In this document: positions 27,151 to 37,431 of the stretch, in pieces
Numbering within the stretch: the stretch's first letter is position 1
Layout of the letters: every line of letters starts with the position of its first letter
Source: Acetobacteraceae bacterium
Lineage (GTDB): Bacteria > Pseudomonadota > Alphaproteobacteria > Acetobacterales > Acetobacteraceae
Length of the DNA stretch: 40,418 bases
Assembly (NCBI GenBank): GCA_022842185.1
Contig: JALHQB010000047.1
Location: forward strand, 1 to 40,418
Direction: 5' to 3'
Program-made: the position numbers and the translations under genes
The notes under the pieces: model-generated
The model's input: only the letters and a program-made list of their open reading frames with translations
Told to the model about the DNA's origin: nothing
The model's database searches: none

Positions 27151-27743
27151 AGCGCCCGCCTTGCCTTGAACGCCGCCGCCAGCGTGCCGTCGTCGAGCAC
27201 ATCGAGCGCGCCGCCGATCGGCACGCCCTGGGCAAGCCGGGTGATGGCGGCGCCGGTCGGCTTGAGCCGGTCGGTGAGGTAGTGGCTGGTGGTGGCGCCA
27301 TCGACCGTGGCTGGCAAGGCGAGGATCACTTCCTCGATCCCGTCCGCTTCGATGCGGCGCAGCAGCGGCGTGATGGACAGGTCCTGGGGCCCCGTGCCGC
27401 CGAGGGCGGAGAGCAAACCCCCCAGCACATGGTAGGTGCCGCGATGCGCGTGCGCCCGTTCCAGCGCCCAGAGATCGACCACGCCGTCCACCACGCAGAC
27501 CAGTCGGCGATCGCGATGCCGATCCGTGCAGATATGGCAGGGGGAGACGGCGTCGAGATTGCCGCAGACCTCGCAGGGACGGACGGATTCAGCGGCCGCG
27601 TGCAGCGCATTGGCCAGCGGCAGCATCTTGTCGGCGGGATCCATCAGCATTTTCAGCACGGCCCTGCGCGCGCTACGCCGCCCGAGGCCCGGCAGCCGCG
27701 ACAACAGCGTGATCAGATGCTCGATCGGATCGTTCTGGATCAT
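27147..27743 (-). CDS. recR: Recombination mediator protein RecR
   Basis: 198 residues, standard length. RecR works with RecF/RecO to load RecA on gapped DNA. It has the helix-hairpin-helix LPGLGRRSARRAVLKML, a four-Cys zinc motif CEVCGNLDAVSPCHIC, and a Toprim domain with VVDGVVDLWALE and GTYHVLGGLLSALGGTGPQDL. It follows ybaB and dnaX, the usual arrangement. Confidence 0.98.
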   Translation of the reverse strand: MIQNDPIEHLITLLSRLPGLGRRSARRAVLKMLMDPADKMLPLANALHAAAESVRPCEVCGNLDAVSPCHICTDRHRDRRLVCVVDGVVDLWALERAHAHRGTYHVLGGLLSALGGTGPQDLSITPLLRRIEADGIEEVILALPATVDGATTSHYLTDRLKPTGAAITRLAQGVPIGGALDVLDDGTLAAAFKARRAL

Positions 27744-27772
27744 CGCGACCGCGTAACCCTTCCAAGCCGGGG

Positions 27773-27845
27773 CGCCAATTCTCCGCGGTCCAAGGGGCCG
27801 TTACCCCCTGGCGGGGTGGTCCGGTGGGGCGGCGCCCCTCCGATG
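27773..27845. repeat. GC-rich palindrome cluster between ybaB and recR
   Basis: Overlapping inverted repeats GGGG-CCGTTA-CCCC, CCCC-TGGC-GGGG and GGGGC-GGC-GCCCC lie in the 109-base gap. This looks like a REP-type extragenic palindromic element; copies elsewhere in the genome would be needed to be sure. Confidence 0.35.
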
Positions 27846-27852
27846 CGCCCTG

Positions 27853-28176
27853 TCAGAACGGCAGCTTCATCCCCGGCGGCAGCGACATGCCGGCGGTCGC
27901 CTTCTGCATTTCCTCCGCCATGGTGGATTCCACCTTTTGCTTGGCATCGGCGTGTGCGGCGACCAGCAGGTCTTCCAGCACCTCGCGCTCATCCGCGCTC
28001 ATCAGCGATGGGTCGATGGTGACGCGGCGCAGGTCGCCCTTGCCGGTCAGGCGCACCTTGACCATGCCGCCGCCGGCCTGGCCTTCGACTTCGGTGGCTT
28101 CCAGCTTCGCCTGCATTTCCTGCATGCGGGTCTGCATCTGCTGCGCCTGCTTCAGCATGTTGCCGAGGTTTTTCAT
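27853..28176 (-). CDS. ybaB: YbaB/EbfC family nucleoid-associated protein
   Basis: 107 residues. It starts [20 protein letters not shown] and continues into [30 protein letters not shown], the family hallmark. The protein is a small homodimeric DNA binder. It lies 18 bases after dnaX and before recR, the classical dnaX-ybaB-recR order. Confidence 0.97.
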   Translation of the reverse strand: MKNLGNMLKQAQQMQTRMQEMQAKLEATEVEGQAGGGMVKVRLTGKGDLRRVTIDPSLMSADEREVLEDLLVAAHADAKQKVESTMAEEMQKATAGMSLPPGMKLPF

Positions 28177-28194
28177 CGCGGGGCGTGCCTCATC

Positions 28195-30126
28195 TCAATC
28201 GTCGTTGTGGGATTCATCGTCCGACCAGGCGGTCTCGGCCTCGGGGGGCGCGAAGTCCCGGCCGTCCATGGCGTCGTCGTCGGGTTCGGCGGTCAGGGCG
28301 GCGGGGGTCATCGCCAGGCCGTAGTCATCGGCGGCGGCGTCCCGGACCGCCTCGATGGTGGCACCGGGGAAGGCGGCGATGATCGCCTGCACCAGGGGAT
28401 GATTGCGCGCGGCTTCGAGCCGGTCGCTCTCCGCACTGCGGCCCTGGGCGGCGAGGGTGGCCTCGCCTTCGTCATTGCTGATGGTCACGGTCCAGCGCGC
28501 GCCCGTGCGCTCCGCGAGCAGCGCGGTCAGCTGCGCGGCGAGGTCGCGCGGCGCGGTCGGCCGTGGGCGGATCTCGACCCGGCCGGGGGCGATGTGGACC
28601 GGGTGGACGTCATGGAGCAGCTGCGCGTGCAACAGCGGCTTCACCCCGGAGGCCAGCGCGACGATCTCCCGCCACTCGCGCGGCTGCGGCAGGGCGGGGG
28701 CGGGGGCCGGCGCGGCTGCAGCTACGGCTACGGCGGCCGAAACCGCGCCGCCGCCCGCCATGGCGCGCAACCCGCCTGAGCCGCCACCCGGCGCCGGCTG
28801 CGGCGCCGTGTCGGTGGTGGATTCGGTCAGACGCTTCACGATTTCGCCCGGCGTCGGCAGGTCGGCGACATGGGCGAGGCGAATCAGCACCATCTCGGCC
28901 GCGGCACGGCGATCGATGCCTTCCTGCTGCACCTCGGCAATGCCCTTGAGCAACATCTGCCACGCCCGGCCGAGCGTCGGCACCGACAGGCGTAGCGCCA
29001 GCGCCGCGCCGCGCGTGCGCTCGGCCTCGGGCAGGGTCGCGTCATCCTTCAAGGCGGGGGCGGCGCGGAAGCGGGTCAGCAGATGCGTGAAATCCGCGAG
29101 GTCCTGGAGCACCGCCAGCGGATCGGCGCCGACCTCATGCGTGCGGTCGAGGATGGCGAGCGCGGCGGCGACATCGCCCCCCATCACCGCCTCCATCAGG
29201 TCGAAGACCATGAAGCGGTCGGCGAGGCCGAGCATGTCGCGCACGCCTTCCGCCGTCACGGTGCCACCGCCGGCGAGGCCGATCGCCTGGTCGAGCAGTG
29301 ACAGCCCGTCGCGCACCGACCCGTCGGCGGCACGGGCGACCATGCCGAGAGCTTCGGCCTCGACCTCGACCGCTTCCTTGCCGGCGATGCGGCCGAAATG
29401 GTCGCGCAGAACGTCCACCGGCACGCGACGCAACGAGAAAGTCTGGCAGCGGCTGCGAATGGTGACCGGCACCTTCCGCAACTCGGTCGTCGCCAGGATG
29501 AAGGTGACCGAGGGCGGCGGTTCCTCCAGCGTCTTCAGCAGGGCGTTGAAGGCCGCACCCGACAGCATGTGGCATTCATCCAGGATGAACACCTTCTGGC
29601 GTGCCTGGGCGGGACGGAAGCGCAGCGCTTCACGCAATTCGCGCACGTCATCGACACTGTTGTTCGATGCGGCGTCCATCTCGGTGACGTCGGGGTGGCG
29701 GTCGGCCAGGATCGCGCGGCATTCGGCGCAGACGCCGCAGGGATCGACCGTCGGCCCGCCGGTTCCGTCCTGTCCGACACAATTCAATGCGCGGGCAATG
29801 ATCCGCGCGGTGGTCGTCTTGCCCACGCCGCGCACGCCGGTCAGCAGGAAGGCGTGGTGCACGCGGCCCTGGGCGAAGGCGTTACGAAGCGTGCGGACCA
29901 GGGCTTCCTGGCCGATCAGGTCGTCGAAATGGGTCGGGCGATATTTGCGCGCCAGCACGCGGTACGGCCCAGCCTCGGCCATCACCCGCGGCGGCGCCGG
30001 CGGCGGAGTGGGGGCGGCGTCGCCAAACAGGCCGGGGCCTTCTGGCGCGGGCGGCTCGGGCAGGCTGTCCGGCGCGGTGTCATCCAGATCCTGCGCAGAC
30101 GGAGAGCCGAGGAGGTCGGGTGCCAT
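28195..30126 (-). CDS. dnaX: DNA polymerase III subunit gamma/tau
   Basis: 643 residues. DnaX is the clamp-loader ATPase and replisome organiser. The ATPase core has RPTHFDDLIGQEALVRTLRNAF, Walker A GVRGVGKTTTARI, a Cys4 zinc site (CGVCAEC and neighbours), Walker B VFILDECHMLS, and the SRC motif in TIRSRCQTFSLRR. A Pro/Ala-rich linker (about 445-485) leads to the tau-specific C-terminus. The first 50 residues are an acidic, Pro-rich extension. No slippery A-run suggesting programmed frameshifting was noticed. Confidence 0.98.
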   Translation of the reverse strand: MAPDLLGSPSAQDLDDTAPDSLPEPPAPEGPGLFGDAAPTPPPAPPRVMAEAGPYRVLARKYRPTHFDDLIGQEALVRTLRNAFAQGRVHHAFLLTGVRGVGKTTTARIIARALNCVGQDGTGGPTVDPCGVCAECRAILADRHPDVTEMDAASNNSVDDVRELREALRFRPAQARQKVFILDECHMLSGAAFNALLKTLEEPPPSVTFILATTELRKVPVTIRSRCQTFSLRRVPVDVLRDHFGRIAGKEAVEVEAEALGMVARAADGSVRDGLSLLDQAIGLAGGGTVTAEGVRDMLGLADRFMVFDLMEAVMGGDVAAALAILDRTHEVGADPLAVLQDLADFTHLLTRFRAAPALKDDATLPEAERTRGAALALRLSVPTLGRAWQMLLKGIAEVQQEGIDRRAAAEMVLIRLAHVADLPTPGEIVKRLTESTTDTAPQPAPGGGSGGLRAMAGGGAVSAAVAVAAAAPAPAPALPQPREWREIVALASGVKPLLHAQLLHDVHPVHIAPGRVEIRPRPTAPRDLAAQLTALLAERTGARWTVTISNDEGEATLAAQGRSAESDRLEAARNHPLVQAIIAAFPGATIEAVRDAAADDYGLAMTPAALTAEPDDDAMDGRDFAPPEAETAWSDDESHNDD

Positions 30127-30191
30127 GCTTTCCCTGATGCGGCGCGGCCGCCCCAGAGGCCATCATGGCATGCAGGCGTGGCGTGAAGGGT

Positions 30192-30287
30192 GGAAGGCCG
30201 GCGAGCGACCCGGGCGAGAACCCGTTACGGCTGCTTCCTTCCGGACCTGACCGGGTTGGCGGGGAGCCCGTCCGCCGCCGACCTTCC
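30192..30287 (-). ncRNA. ffs: Small signal recognition particle RNA (4.5S)
   Basis: The minus strand carries the conserved SRP domain IV string GTCAGGTCCGGAAGGAAGCA, which includes the GGAA tetraloop and asymmetric loop that bind Ffh. The ends pair as GGAAGGTCGGCG with CGCCGGCCTTCC, giving a hairpin of about 96 nt, as in other proteobacteria. Ends are set by this pairing and may be off by several bases. It lies just upstream of dnaX. Confidence 0.93.
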
Positions 30288-30381
30288 GAAGGCACCATAT
30301 CATGCGCCGGCGGGTTTGCGCCAATGGGGGCGTAACCGGGTTTCGCCTCGCAGCGAAGGATTTGGTGAAGGAGACCCCGAG

Positions 30382-30852
30382 ATGGCCTTTTCCCGCAGAA
30401 TGATGCTCTGGATGGTGCCCGGCGCGACGCTGGCCGTGCCCCTTGGCGCAATGCTTTTTCCCGCCCCGGCGCGTGCAGCGCAGGTCAATGCGGAAGACGG
30501 GATCGCGGTGGGCGGCACCGATGTCGTCGCCTATGTCACCGAAGGCCGGCCGGTGGCGGGCCGCCGCGACTTCACCCATGAGTGGCAGGGCGCCACTTGG
30601 CAGTTCGCTTCCGCGGCGCATCGCGATCTTTTTGCGGCCGATCCGTCCCGCTATGCCCCCGCTTATGGAGGCTTCTGCGCCTATGCTGTCAGCGAGGGCT
30701 ACACCGCGCCGATCGACCCGGCGGCTTGGCGGATCGTCGATGGGCGGCTGTATTTGAACTACGACTTGGCAGTGCGGCGGCGTTGGGCGCGTGACATTCC
30801 CGGGCGAATAGCGCGCGCCGATGCCAACTGGCCGGGGCTCGCCGCGCGCTAG
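30382..30852 (+). CDS. Exported YHS-domain protein
   Basis: 156 residues from the ATG at 30382, with AAGGAG about ten bases upstream; longer frames run into the SRP RNA. A signal peptide is present (MAFSRRMMLWMVPGATLAVP...PARAA; possible twin Arg). The YHS part reads GGTDVVAYVTEGRPVAGRRDFTHEWQGATWQFASAAHRDLFAADPSRYAPAYGGFCAYAVSEG. YHS domains are often linked to metal (copper) handling; the Cys in GGFCAYA fits. The exact role is unknown. Confidence 0.9.
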   Translation: MAFSRRMMLWMVPGATLAVPLGAMLFPAPARAAQVNAEDGIAVGGTDVVAYVTEGRPVAGRRDFTHEWQGATWQFASAAHRDLFAADPSRYAPAYGGFCAYAVSEGYTAPIDPAAWRIVDGRLYLNYDLAVRRRWARDIPGRIARADANWPGLAAR

Positions 30853-30900
30853 GACGTCTTGCGCCAGACGGTGCCTCTGTTCGATCAGGCATCGTCACGC

Positions 30901-30933
30901 GCCTGACCAGATCCAGTCCGGCGCGATCTGCTC
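30901..30933 (+). repeat. Dispersed short repeat, copy A
   Basis: 33 bases beginning GCCTGAC, with TCCAG in the middle and GGCGCGATCTGCTC at the end; aligned without gaps it shares about 27 of 33 positions with copy B at 39617-39649. It lies after the YHS gene. Confidence 0.6.
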
Positions 30934-31027
30934 GCGGCGCCTGGTCTCGGCCAGCCAGTTCGCCCGATCAACTGATCCCCCCGTGACTGGCGATCGTCCT
31001 CCGGTCGCCACCCGTCATGCATGCTGC

Positions 31028-31056
31028 TTGTCCGCGATATGCATGAAAAGTGATAC
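31028..31056 (+). promoter_or_regulatory. Putative promoter with overlapping inverted repeat
   Basis: -35 TTGTCC (31028-31033), 17-base spacer, -10 TGATAC (31051-31056). A small inverted repeat GTGAT...ATCAC (31050-31067) covers the -10 and start region and could be an operator for the gene at 31127. Confidence 0.4.
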
Positions 31057-31126
31057 CATTTCATCACGATTCTGCGCATTCTTTCGACCGCGCACCGGCG
31101 CTTGTGCCGGCCCGGTTGGACGACGA

Positions 31127-31723
31127 ATGATGCAGGATGGATGCGCCTTGGCGCAGGGATCAGCCGGTCGCATGGCCCAGGGGCCGAATGACGACTGGCT
31201 GTCCATGTCCACGGGCGATCTTGAAGCGATGCATGCCGAATCCTTGGATCGTCTCGTCCCGCCAGTCTCCCCGGCCAAGGCCGCGCGTTCCGCGGCGAGC
31301 TTCGCCGTGCTTCACCAGGTCATTCTGGCGCGCGTCGTCGTCGTCGCCCTTGGCATGCCTGCGGATGAAGCGCGCGCCGCCATGCAATCGAGCTACGTGC
31401 TTGGCTACCTCTTTGGCCTGGCGTCCGGCTGCGGCGACGGGGCCGAAGCGGGCCCATCCGATCAGCGGATCGCCAGCGCATTGATGATGCTGCACGACCT
31501 CGTCTATGGCCGGGACGCTGCGGAACGCATGACGGCGGACCTCCTCGGCGGCAAGCAGGGTGTGGATGACGCGTTTGCCGATGGCATATTGGCCGCGGGC
31601 GCCGATATGGCCGACCTGACCCGCTGGCGGGACGGGACAGGTGGCTCGCTGCCGTGCCGCATGCTGGACGGGTTGCACCAGGCGAGCTGGCGTCGCGAGG
31701 CCATGGGCGACCGACAGCACTGA
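31127..31723 (+). CDS. Protein of unknown function
   Basis: 198 residues from the ATG at 31127; further in-frame ATGs at 31130, 31172 and 31205 are possible, the one at 31172 having AGGGAT upstream. I do not recognise the family. The protein is Ala-rich and mostly helical; the segment VILARVVVVALGMPADEARAAM followed by YVLGYLFGLASG looks like a buried helical hairpin rather than a membrane anchor. It lies 15 bases before nudC on the same strand and is probably co-transcribed. No signal peptide is visible in the shorter versions. Confidence 0.65.
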   Translation: MMQDGCALAQGSAGRMAQGPNDDWLSMSTGDLEAMHAESLDRLVPPVSPAKAARSAASFAVLHQVILARVVVVALGMPADEARAAMQSSYVLGYLFGLASGCGDGAEAGPSDQRIASALMMLHDLVYGRDAAERMTADLLGGKQGVDDAFADGILAAGADMADLTRWRDGTGGSLPCRMLDGLHQASWRREAMGDRQH

Positions 31724-31738
31724 TCGCGCACGCACCGG

Positions 31739-32701
31739 ATGGACGGGCGGAGGGCCGCGTGGCAGGGTCCGGACTGCATGCTCTCCATCCCCGCCAGCCG
31801 CCCCAATGCCTATACCGGCAGCCCTCTCGACCGTGCCGGTGAGAAGCGCGACGACGCCGATTTCATCGGCGCCGCGCTGGTGCATCCCGATACCTTGTTC
31901 GCCCCCGTCTGGCGGGCACGCAGCCTGATGAAGGGCGTGGCCGATGGCCATCCCGAAGCGGTACTGCTGACCGGTGCCGCCGCCGAGGCGGTGCGCATGG
32001 CCGATGGGCCCTGGGCCTTCATGGGCCTGTGGGAAGGGCGACCGGCCTTCGCCGTGGATTGTTCCCACGCGGATGACCCGCTTCCCCTGCTGCCCGGCGA
32101 CATGGGCACATTCACGGATCTGCGCCAGGTCGCCGGTCTGCTGCCGCCGGGCGAGGCCAGCGTGCTGGCCCATGCACGCGGGTTGATGCATTGGCGCACG
32201 AAGCATCGCTTCTGCGGCATCTGCGGCAGCCGGTGCGAACCGCGGTCCGCCGGCCATGTCATGGTGTGCCAGGGCTGCGGCGCGCAGCATTTCCCGCGCA
32301 CCGACCCGGCGGTGATCATGCTGGTCGTGCGCGGCGATTCCTGCCTGCTCGGTCATTCCCACCGCTTCCCGAATGTCGCGATGTACTCGACGCTCGCAGG
32401 CTTCGTGGAGCCGGGCGAGAGCCTGGAGGAAGCCGTCCGGCGCGAGGTGAAGGAGGAAGCCGGCATCGACGTCGGTGACGTGATGTACCATTCGTCCCAG
32501 CCCTGGCCCTTCCCGTCATCGATCATGCTCGGCTTCCATGCCGAGGGGCTGTCCGAGGAAATCCACATCGACCTTGAGGAACTGAAGGACGCGCGATGGT
32601 TCTCCAAGGACCAGATCCGCAACCACAAGGATCTCGGCTTCTCGCTGCCCCGCGCGGATTCCATCGCGCGGCGGCTGATCGAGGATTGGATGTCGTCGTG
32701 A
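31739..32701 (+). CDS. nudC: NAD(+) diphosphatase / NADH pyrophosphatase NudC
   Basis: 320 residues. NudC hydrolyses NAD(H) to NMN(H) and AMP and can remove NAD caps from RNA. It shows the zinc ribbon CGICGSRC...CQGCGAQHFPR, a Nudix box GFVEPGESLEEAVRREVKEE followed by AGI, and the NudC-specific SQPWPFPSSIM motif. The N-terminal domain is typical. The stop overlaps the following lipoprotein start as TGATG. Confidence 0.97.
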   Translation: MDGRRAAWQGPDCMLSIPASRPNAYTGSPLDRAGEKRDDADFIGAALVHPDTLFAPVWRARSLMKGVADGHPEAVLLTGAAAEAVRMADGPWAFMGLWEGRPAFAVDCSHADDPLPLLPGDMGTFTDLRQVAGLLPPGEASVLAHARGLMHWRTKHRFCGICGSRCEPRSAGHVMVCQGCGAQHFPRTDPAVIMLVVRGDSCLLGHSHRFPNVAMYSTLAGFVEPGESLEEAVRREVKEEAGIDVGDVMYHSSQPWPFPSSIMLGFHAEGLSEEIHIDLEELKDARWFSKDQIRNHKDLGFSLPRADSIARRLIEDWMSS

Positions 32702-33003
32702 TGCGCGGGCTTGCAGCGCCGGCGCTGATGGCGGCCGCGATCGGCTTGGCCGGGTGCCAGGGCGGCGTATGGGCGAACGTGCCGGTCGACAACTCGCCCG
32801 ACGGCCAGGCCTGCCGGGTGGAGGCGGAGAACGATCCGGAGGCGCAGCGCATCGCGTCCGCGGCATCGTCAGGCAACGTCGCGCAGGATGAACGGGTTCG
32901 TGAAGAACTGCTGGTGCTGCTGCCGCGCCTGTGGCGCGCCTGCATGATGCGCCGCGGCGCGATCCGCGGCGGGGTCGAACCGACCCCCCGAACCCGGTTC
33001 TGA
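32701..33003 (+). CDS. Small lipoprotein of unknown function
   Basis: 100 residues. The ATG overlaps the nudC stop (TGATG). A lipoprotein signal (MRGLAAPALMAAAIGLAGC, Cys19) leads to NVPVDNSPDGQACRVEAENDPEAQRIA and a C-terminal ACMMRRGAIRGGVEP. Two Cys remain in the mature part. It looks like a lineage-specific envelope lipoprotein; no function can be stated. A strong hairpin follows at 33009-33032. Confidence 0.82.
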   Translation: MRGLAAPALMAAAIGLAGCQGGVWANVPVDNSPDGQACRVEAENDPEAQRIASAASSGNVAQDERVREELLVLLPRLWRACMMRRGAIRGGVEPTPRTRF

Positions 33004-33008
33004 ACCTC

Positions 33009-33032
33009 GCGGCCCGTCGCATGTCGGGCCGC
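33009..33032 (+). terminator. Hairpin after the nudC-lipoprotein pair
   Basis: Perfect 8-bp stem GCGGCCCG/CGGGCCGC with an 8-base loop, five bases after the lipoprotein stop, in the gap convergent with dnaJ. No T run follows, so termination is plausible but not certain. Confidence 0.5.
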
Positions 33033-33125
33033 AGCCTCTGGTCGGATCAGCCGCGCGGCATCTGACCCGCCGCGGGCCATCGCACTGCGAGGGTTCTTGC
33101 CGCCACGGCGCTCATCGCAGGGCGA

Positions 33126-34280
33126 TCAGCGGCCCAGCCCGTCCCAGAATTCCTTGACCTTCGCAAAGAAGCCCTCGCTCTCAGGGCTGGTCTTGCCGCC
33201 GGTGACCGCCTCGGCTTCGAACTGCTCCAGCAGTTCACGCTGCGTCGCGGTCAGGTTCTGCGGCGTCTCGACGCTGACCTGCACATACATGTCACCCCGC
33301 GCAGCCGATCGCAGCACCGAGAACCCCTTGCCCCGCAGCCGGAACTGATCGCCGGTCTGGCTGCCGGCGGGGATGGTCACGCGGGCGCGGCCACCATCGA
33401 TGCTCGGCACTTCGACATGACCGCCCAAGGCCGCCTGCGTCATGCGCAGCGGCACCCGGATGAAGATGTTCGACCCGTCCCGCTGGAAGATCGGGTGCGG
33501 CTTCACGGCGATATCGACGTACAGGTCACCCGCGGGCGCGCCGCGCATGCCCGCTTCCCCTTCGCCCGTCAGGCGGATGCGCGTGCCGTCCTCAACCCCC
33601 GGCGGCACCGTGACATTCAGGGTCCGTTCGCGCTGCACGCGCCCCGCGCCATGGCAGATCTTGCAGGGATTCTTGATGGTGCGGCCTGACCCGCTGCAGG
33701 TCGGACAGGTGCGCTCGATCAGGAAGAAGCCCTGCTGCGCGCGCACCTTGCCCTGGCCGTTGCAGGTGGCGCAGGTCTGAACGCCGGACGATGAGCCGCC
33801 CTCCGCGCCAGTGCCCTTGCAGGCCTCGCAACTCACCGATGTCGGGATGCGAATATTCGTCTTGGTGCCGGCAAACGCGTCCTCGAGCGTGATCTCGACC
33901 TGCGTGCGCAGGTCCGCACCGCGCCCGGTGGGCTGGCCCCGCCCACGGCCGCCGCCGCCGAAGCGGCCGAACATCTCCTCGAAGATGTCCTCGAACCCGC
34001 CGCCGCCGAACGGACCGCCGCCGGCGCCGCCACCGCCAGCTCCACCTTGTTCGAAGGCGGCATGCCCAAAGCGGTCATAGGCGGCGCGCTTCTCGCCGTC
34101 CTTCAGGATGTCGTAGGCCTCGTTCAGTTCCTTGAAGCGCGGCTCGGCGTCCTTGTCCCCGTGGTTGCGGTCGGGGTGGTACTTCATCGCGAGCTTGCGA
34201 TAGGCCTTCTTCAACGTGTCCTCATCGGCATCACGTCCGACGCCGAGAACCTCGTAGAAGTCACGCTTAGTGCTGGACAT
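33126..34280 (-). CDS. dnaJ: Chaperone protein DnaJ (Hsp40)
   Basis: 384 residues. The J-domain has the HPD motif in [11 protein letters not shown], then a Gly/Phe-rich region with GGGG runs. Four zinc-binding repeats follow: [24 protein letters not shown] and CKICHGAG, and the C-terminal substrate-binding domains. DnaJ delivers clients to DnaK and stimulates its ATPase. It is separated from dnaK by 253 bases with hairpins, an unusually long gap. Confidence 0.99.
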   Translation of the reverse strand: MSSTKRDFYEVLGVGRDADEDTLKKAYRKLAMKYHPDRNHGDKDAEPRFKELNEAYDILKDGEKRAAYDRFGHAAFEQGGAGGGGAGGGPFGGGGFEDIFEEMFGRFGGGGRGRGQPTGRGADLRTQVEITLEDAFAGTKTNIRIPTSVSCEACKGTGAEGGSSSGVQTCATCNGQGKVRAQQGFFLIERTCPTCSGSGRTIKNPCKICHGAGRVQRERTLNVTVPPGVEDGTRIRLTGEGEAGMRGAPAGDLYVDIAVKPHPIFQRDGSNIFIRVPLRMTQAALGGHVEVPSIDGGRARVTIPAGSQTGDQFRLRGKGFSVLRSAARGDMYVQVSVETPQNLTATQRELLEQFEAEAVTGGKTSPESEGFFAKVKEFWDGLGR

Positions 34281-34381
34281 GTCTTAAGCCCTCAGACGGC
34301 GGGCGGCTCGCATCCGCGGGCCTGTCACTGCCGCAACGGCGATGATGGTCGGCCTGGGCGCGGTCGCGCCATGCGCTCTCG

Positions 34382-34401
34382 GATCGCGGCGGGCCGCGAT
34401 C
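34382..34401 (-). promoter_or_regulatory. Palindromic hairpin in the dnaK-dnaJ gap
   Basis: Inverted repeat GATCGCGG-CGGG-CCGCGATC, directly beyond the T run of the terminator at 34404-34427 on the minus strand. It would sit near the 5' end of any separate dnaJ transcript. Confidence 0.5.
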
Positions 34402-34403
34402 GG

Positions 34404-34427
34404 AAAAAGGCGCCGCGCTTGCGCGGC
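34404..34427 (-). terminator. Intrinsic terminator between dnaK and dnaJ
   Basis: Minus strand stem GCCGCGC-AA-GCGCGGC followed by GCC and TTTTT. Its position suggests that part of dnaK transcription ends before dnaJ. Confidence 0.65.
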
Positions 34428-34474
34428 AGATGCCGTCCGGTGCGCACTCGTCATGGCGATGGTTCCGAAATTGG

Positions 34475-34506
34475 CGCCGCCCGGTCCAGGATGGAACCGG
34501 GCGGCG
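34475..34506 (-). terminator. Strong hairpin just after dnaK
   Basis: Perfect 11-bp stem CGCCGCCCGGT/ACCGGGCGGCG with a 10-base loop, 28 bases past the dnaK stop. It is followed by CCAATTTC, only weakly T-rich, so it may protect mRNA ends as well as terminate. Confidence 0.55.
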
Positions 34507-34533
34507 TTGGTCATTGTGAGGCGGGGCGTCCGG

Positions 34534-36459
<1,926 letters not shown>

Positions 36460-36600
36460 CCGTGTACTCTCCTCTGCGGCAGGCGGGGACGGCCCGAGAG
36501 TGGCGCCATGCCCGCCCCCTGTGCTGAACCGGCGGCGAGGGCCGCTGCGGATGGGGTGGTTTGGGGTCCCCGCGCGAGGCGGGGCTTCGTGACGGATGGG

Positions 36601-36629
36601 ATGTATTGATTGGCGGGGCTGGGGACAAG
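36601..36629 (-). promoter_or_regulatory. Putative dnaK promoter
   Basis: Minus strand: -35 CTTGTC (36624-36629), 17-base spacer, -10 ATACAT (36601-36606). The CTTG core would fit the alphaproteobacterial heat-shock sigma RpoH, but the match is partial. Confidence 0.35.
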
Positions 36630-36737
36630 TCCCGCATCGCCCCCGTCATCACGCAGGCGCAGTGTGCGGCCCGGTTCGGGCGGCGTGCCCCAGGACACAT
36701 CGCGCGGGGTCAAAGCCCCGCCGAAGGCCCGTTTTCA

Positions 36738-36766
36738 TTGTCCATTCGACACATTCCCCCTATCCT
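36738..36766 (+). promoter_or_regulatory. Putative promoter of the NlpC/P60-like and amine oxidase genes
   Basis: -35 TTGTCC (36738-36743), 17-base spacer, -10 TATCCT (36761-36766); the transcript would start about 20 bases before the ATG at 36793, which has a GGGAA ribosome-binding site. Confidence 0.45.
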
Positions 36767-36792
36767 TGCCCCGAATTCACGGGAACCGCCGT

Positions 36793-37431
36793 ATGCCGAT
36801 CATCGAAGGGCTCATGCCCGCCAACAGCGACGCTCTTCACCTGTTCGGGGCACTGATGGGCAATGCGGCCCTGCCGGCGGATGTCCGCGACACCTGCGCC
36901 GTGGCACTGCAGGCGGTCGGCCGGGCGCGATGGGACCAGCACCACCAGGATCTCGCCCTCGCCAAGCCGGGCAAAGGCGATTTCGACAATGCGGTTAATT
37001 GCTACGTCACCGTTATAAAATGGGCCGTCATGTCGGGTGCCCTGTCGGTGATGCGGGCGGGGCGCTTCTGTCAGGAACTGAACGACGCCGCCAGCGCGGT
37101 CGATGGGGCGAACAAGACCGCGCGGCAGTTGATCCACACCCTGATGCCCGTCCGTGGCTACGTCGCGGGCGACAACGTGCCGCTGGGGGCGATGGTCTAT
37201 CACGGCGACCGCGACAACCCGATCGCGCATGTCACCTTGCATGTCGGCAACAACATGATCGTCGGCTGCTGGGCCGCAGCCTATATGCAGAGCCCGGCCC
37301 TGCGCGCGCAGTTCGAAGCCCAGATCGACCGCGGCTGGCTCGGCGACACGATGCTCACGCCGATCGACGCCTTCGGGTCGGATCAGCTCGATTATTCGCT
37401 CAACCCGTTTTGGCATGACCTGCCGGTCTGA
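36793..37431 (+). CDS. NlpC/P60-like papain-fold protein (probable)
   Basis: 212 residues, no signal peptide. Two regions match the layout of NlpC/P60-type cysteine peptidases/amidases: NAVNCYVTVIKWAVMSGAL with candidate nucleophile Cys70 at the start of a helix, and VPLGAMVYHGD...IAHVTLHVGNNMIVGCWA with candidate His146 on the following strand. Members cleave cell-wall peptides or act as toxins; in this compact form the substrate is unknown. The TGA stop overlaps the amine oxidase start (TGATG). The assignment rests on motif spacing alone and needs a profile search. Confidence 0.6.
   Translation: MPIIEGLMPANSDALHLFGALMGNAALPADVRDTCAVALQAVGRARWDQHHQDLALAKPGKGDFDNAVNCYVTVIKWAVMSGALSVMRAGRFCQELNDAASAVDGANKTARQLIHTLMPVRGYVAGDNVPLGAMVYHGDRDNPIAHVTLHVGNNMIVGCWAAAYMQSPALRAQFEAQIDRGWLGDTMLTPIDAFGSDQLDYSLNPFWHDLPV

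Larger units (their letters stand above)
36460..36792. other. Divergent intergenic region dnaK / NlpC-P60-like gene
   Basis: 333 bases. It holds a candidate dnaK promoter (36601-36629), a leader hairpin CCCCGC-GCGAG-GCGGGG (36568-36584), a hairpin GCGGGG-TCAAAG-CCCCGC (36704-36721), and a candidate promoter for the plus-strand block (36738-36766). No CIRCE element (TTAGCACTC-N9-GAGTGCTAA) is present. Confidence 0.6.

Noticed and set aside
36460..36792. CIRCE/HrcA operator upstream of dnaK
   Set aside because: No TTAGCACTC...GAGTGCTAA-like inverted repeat on either strand.
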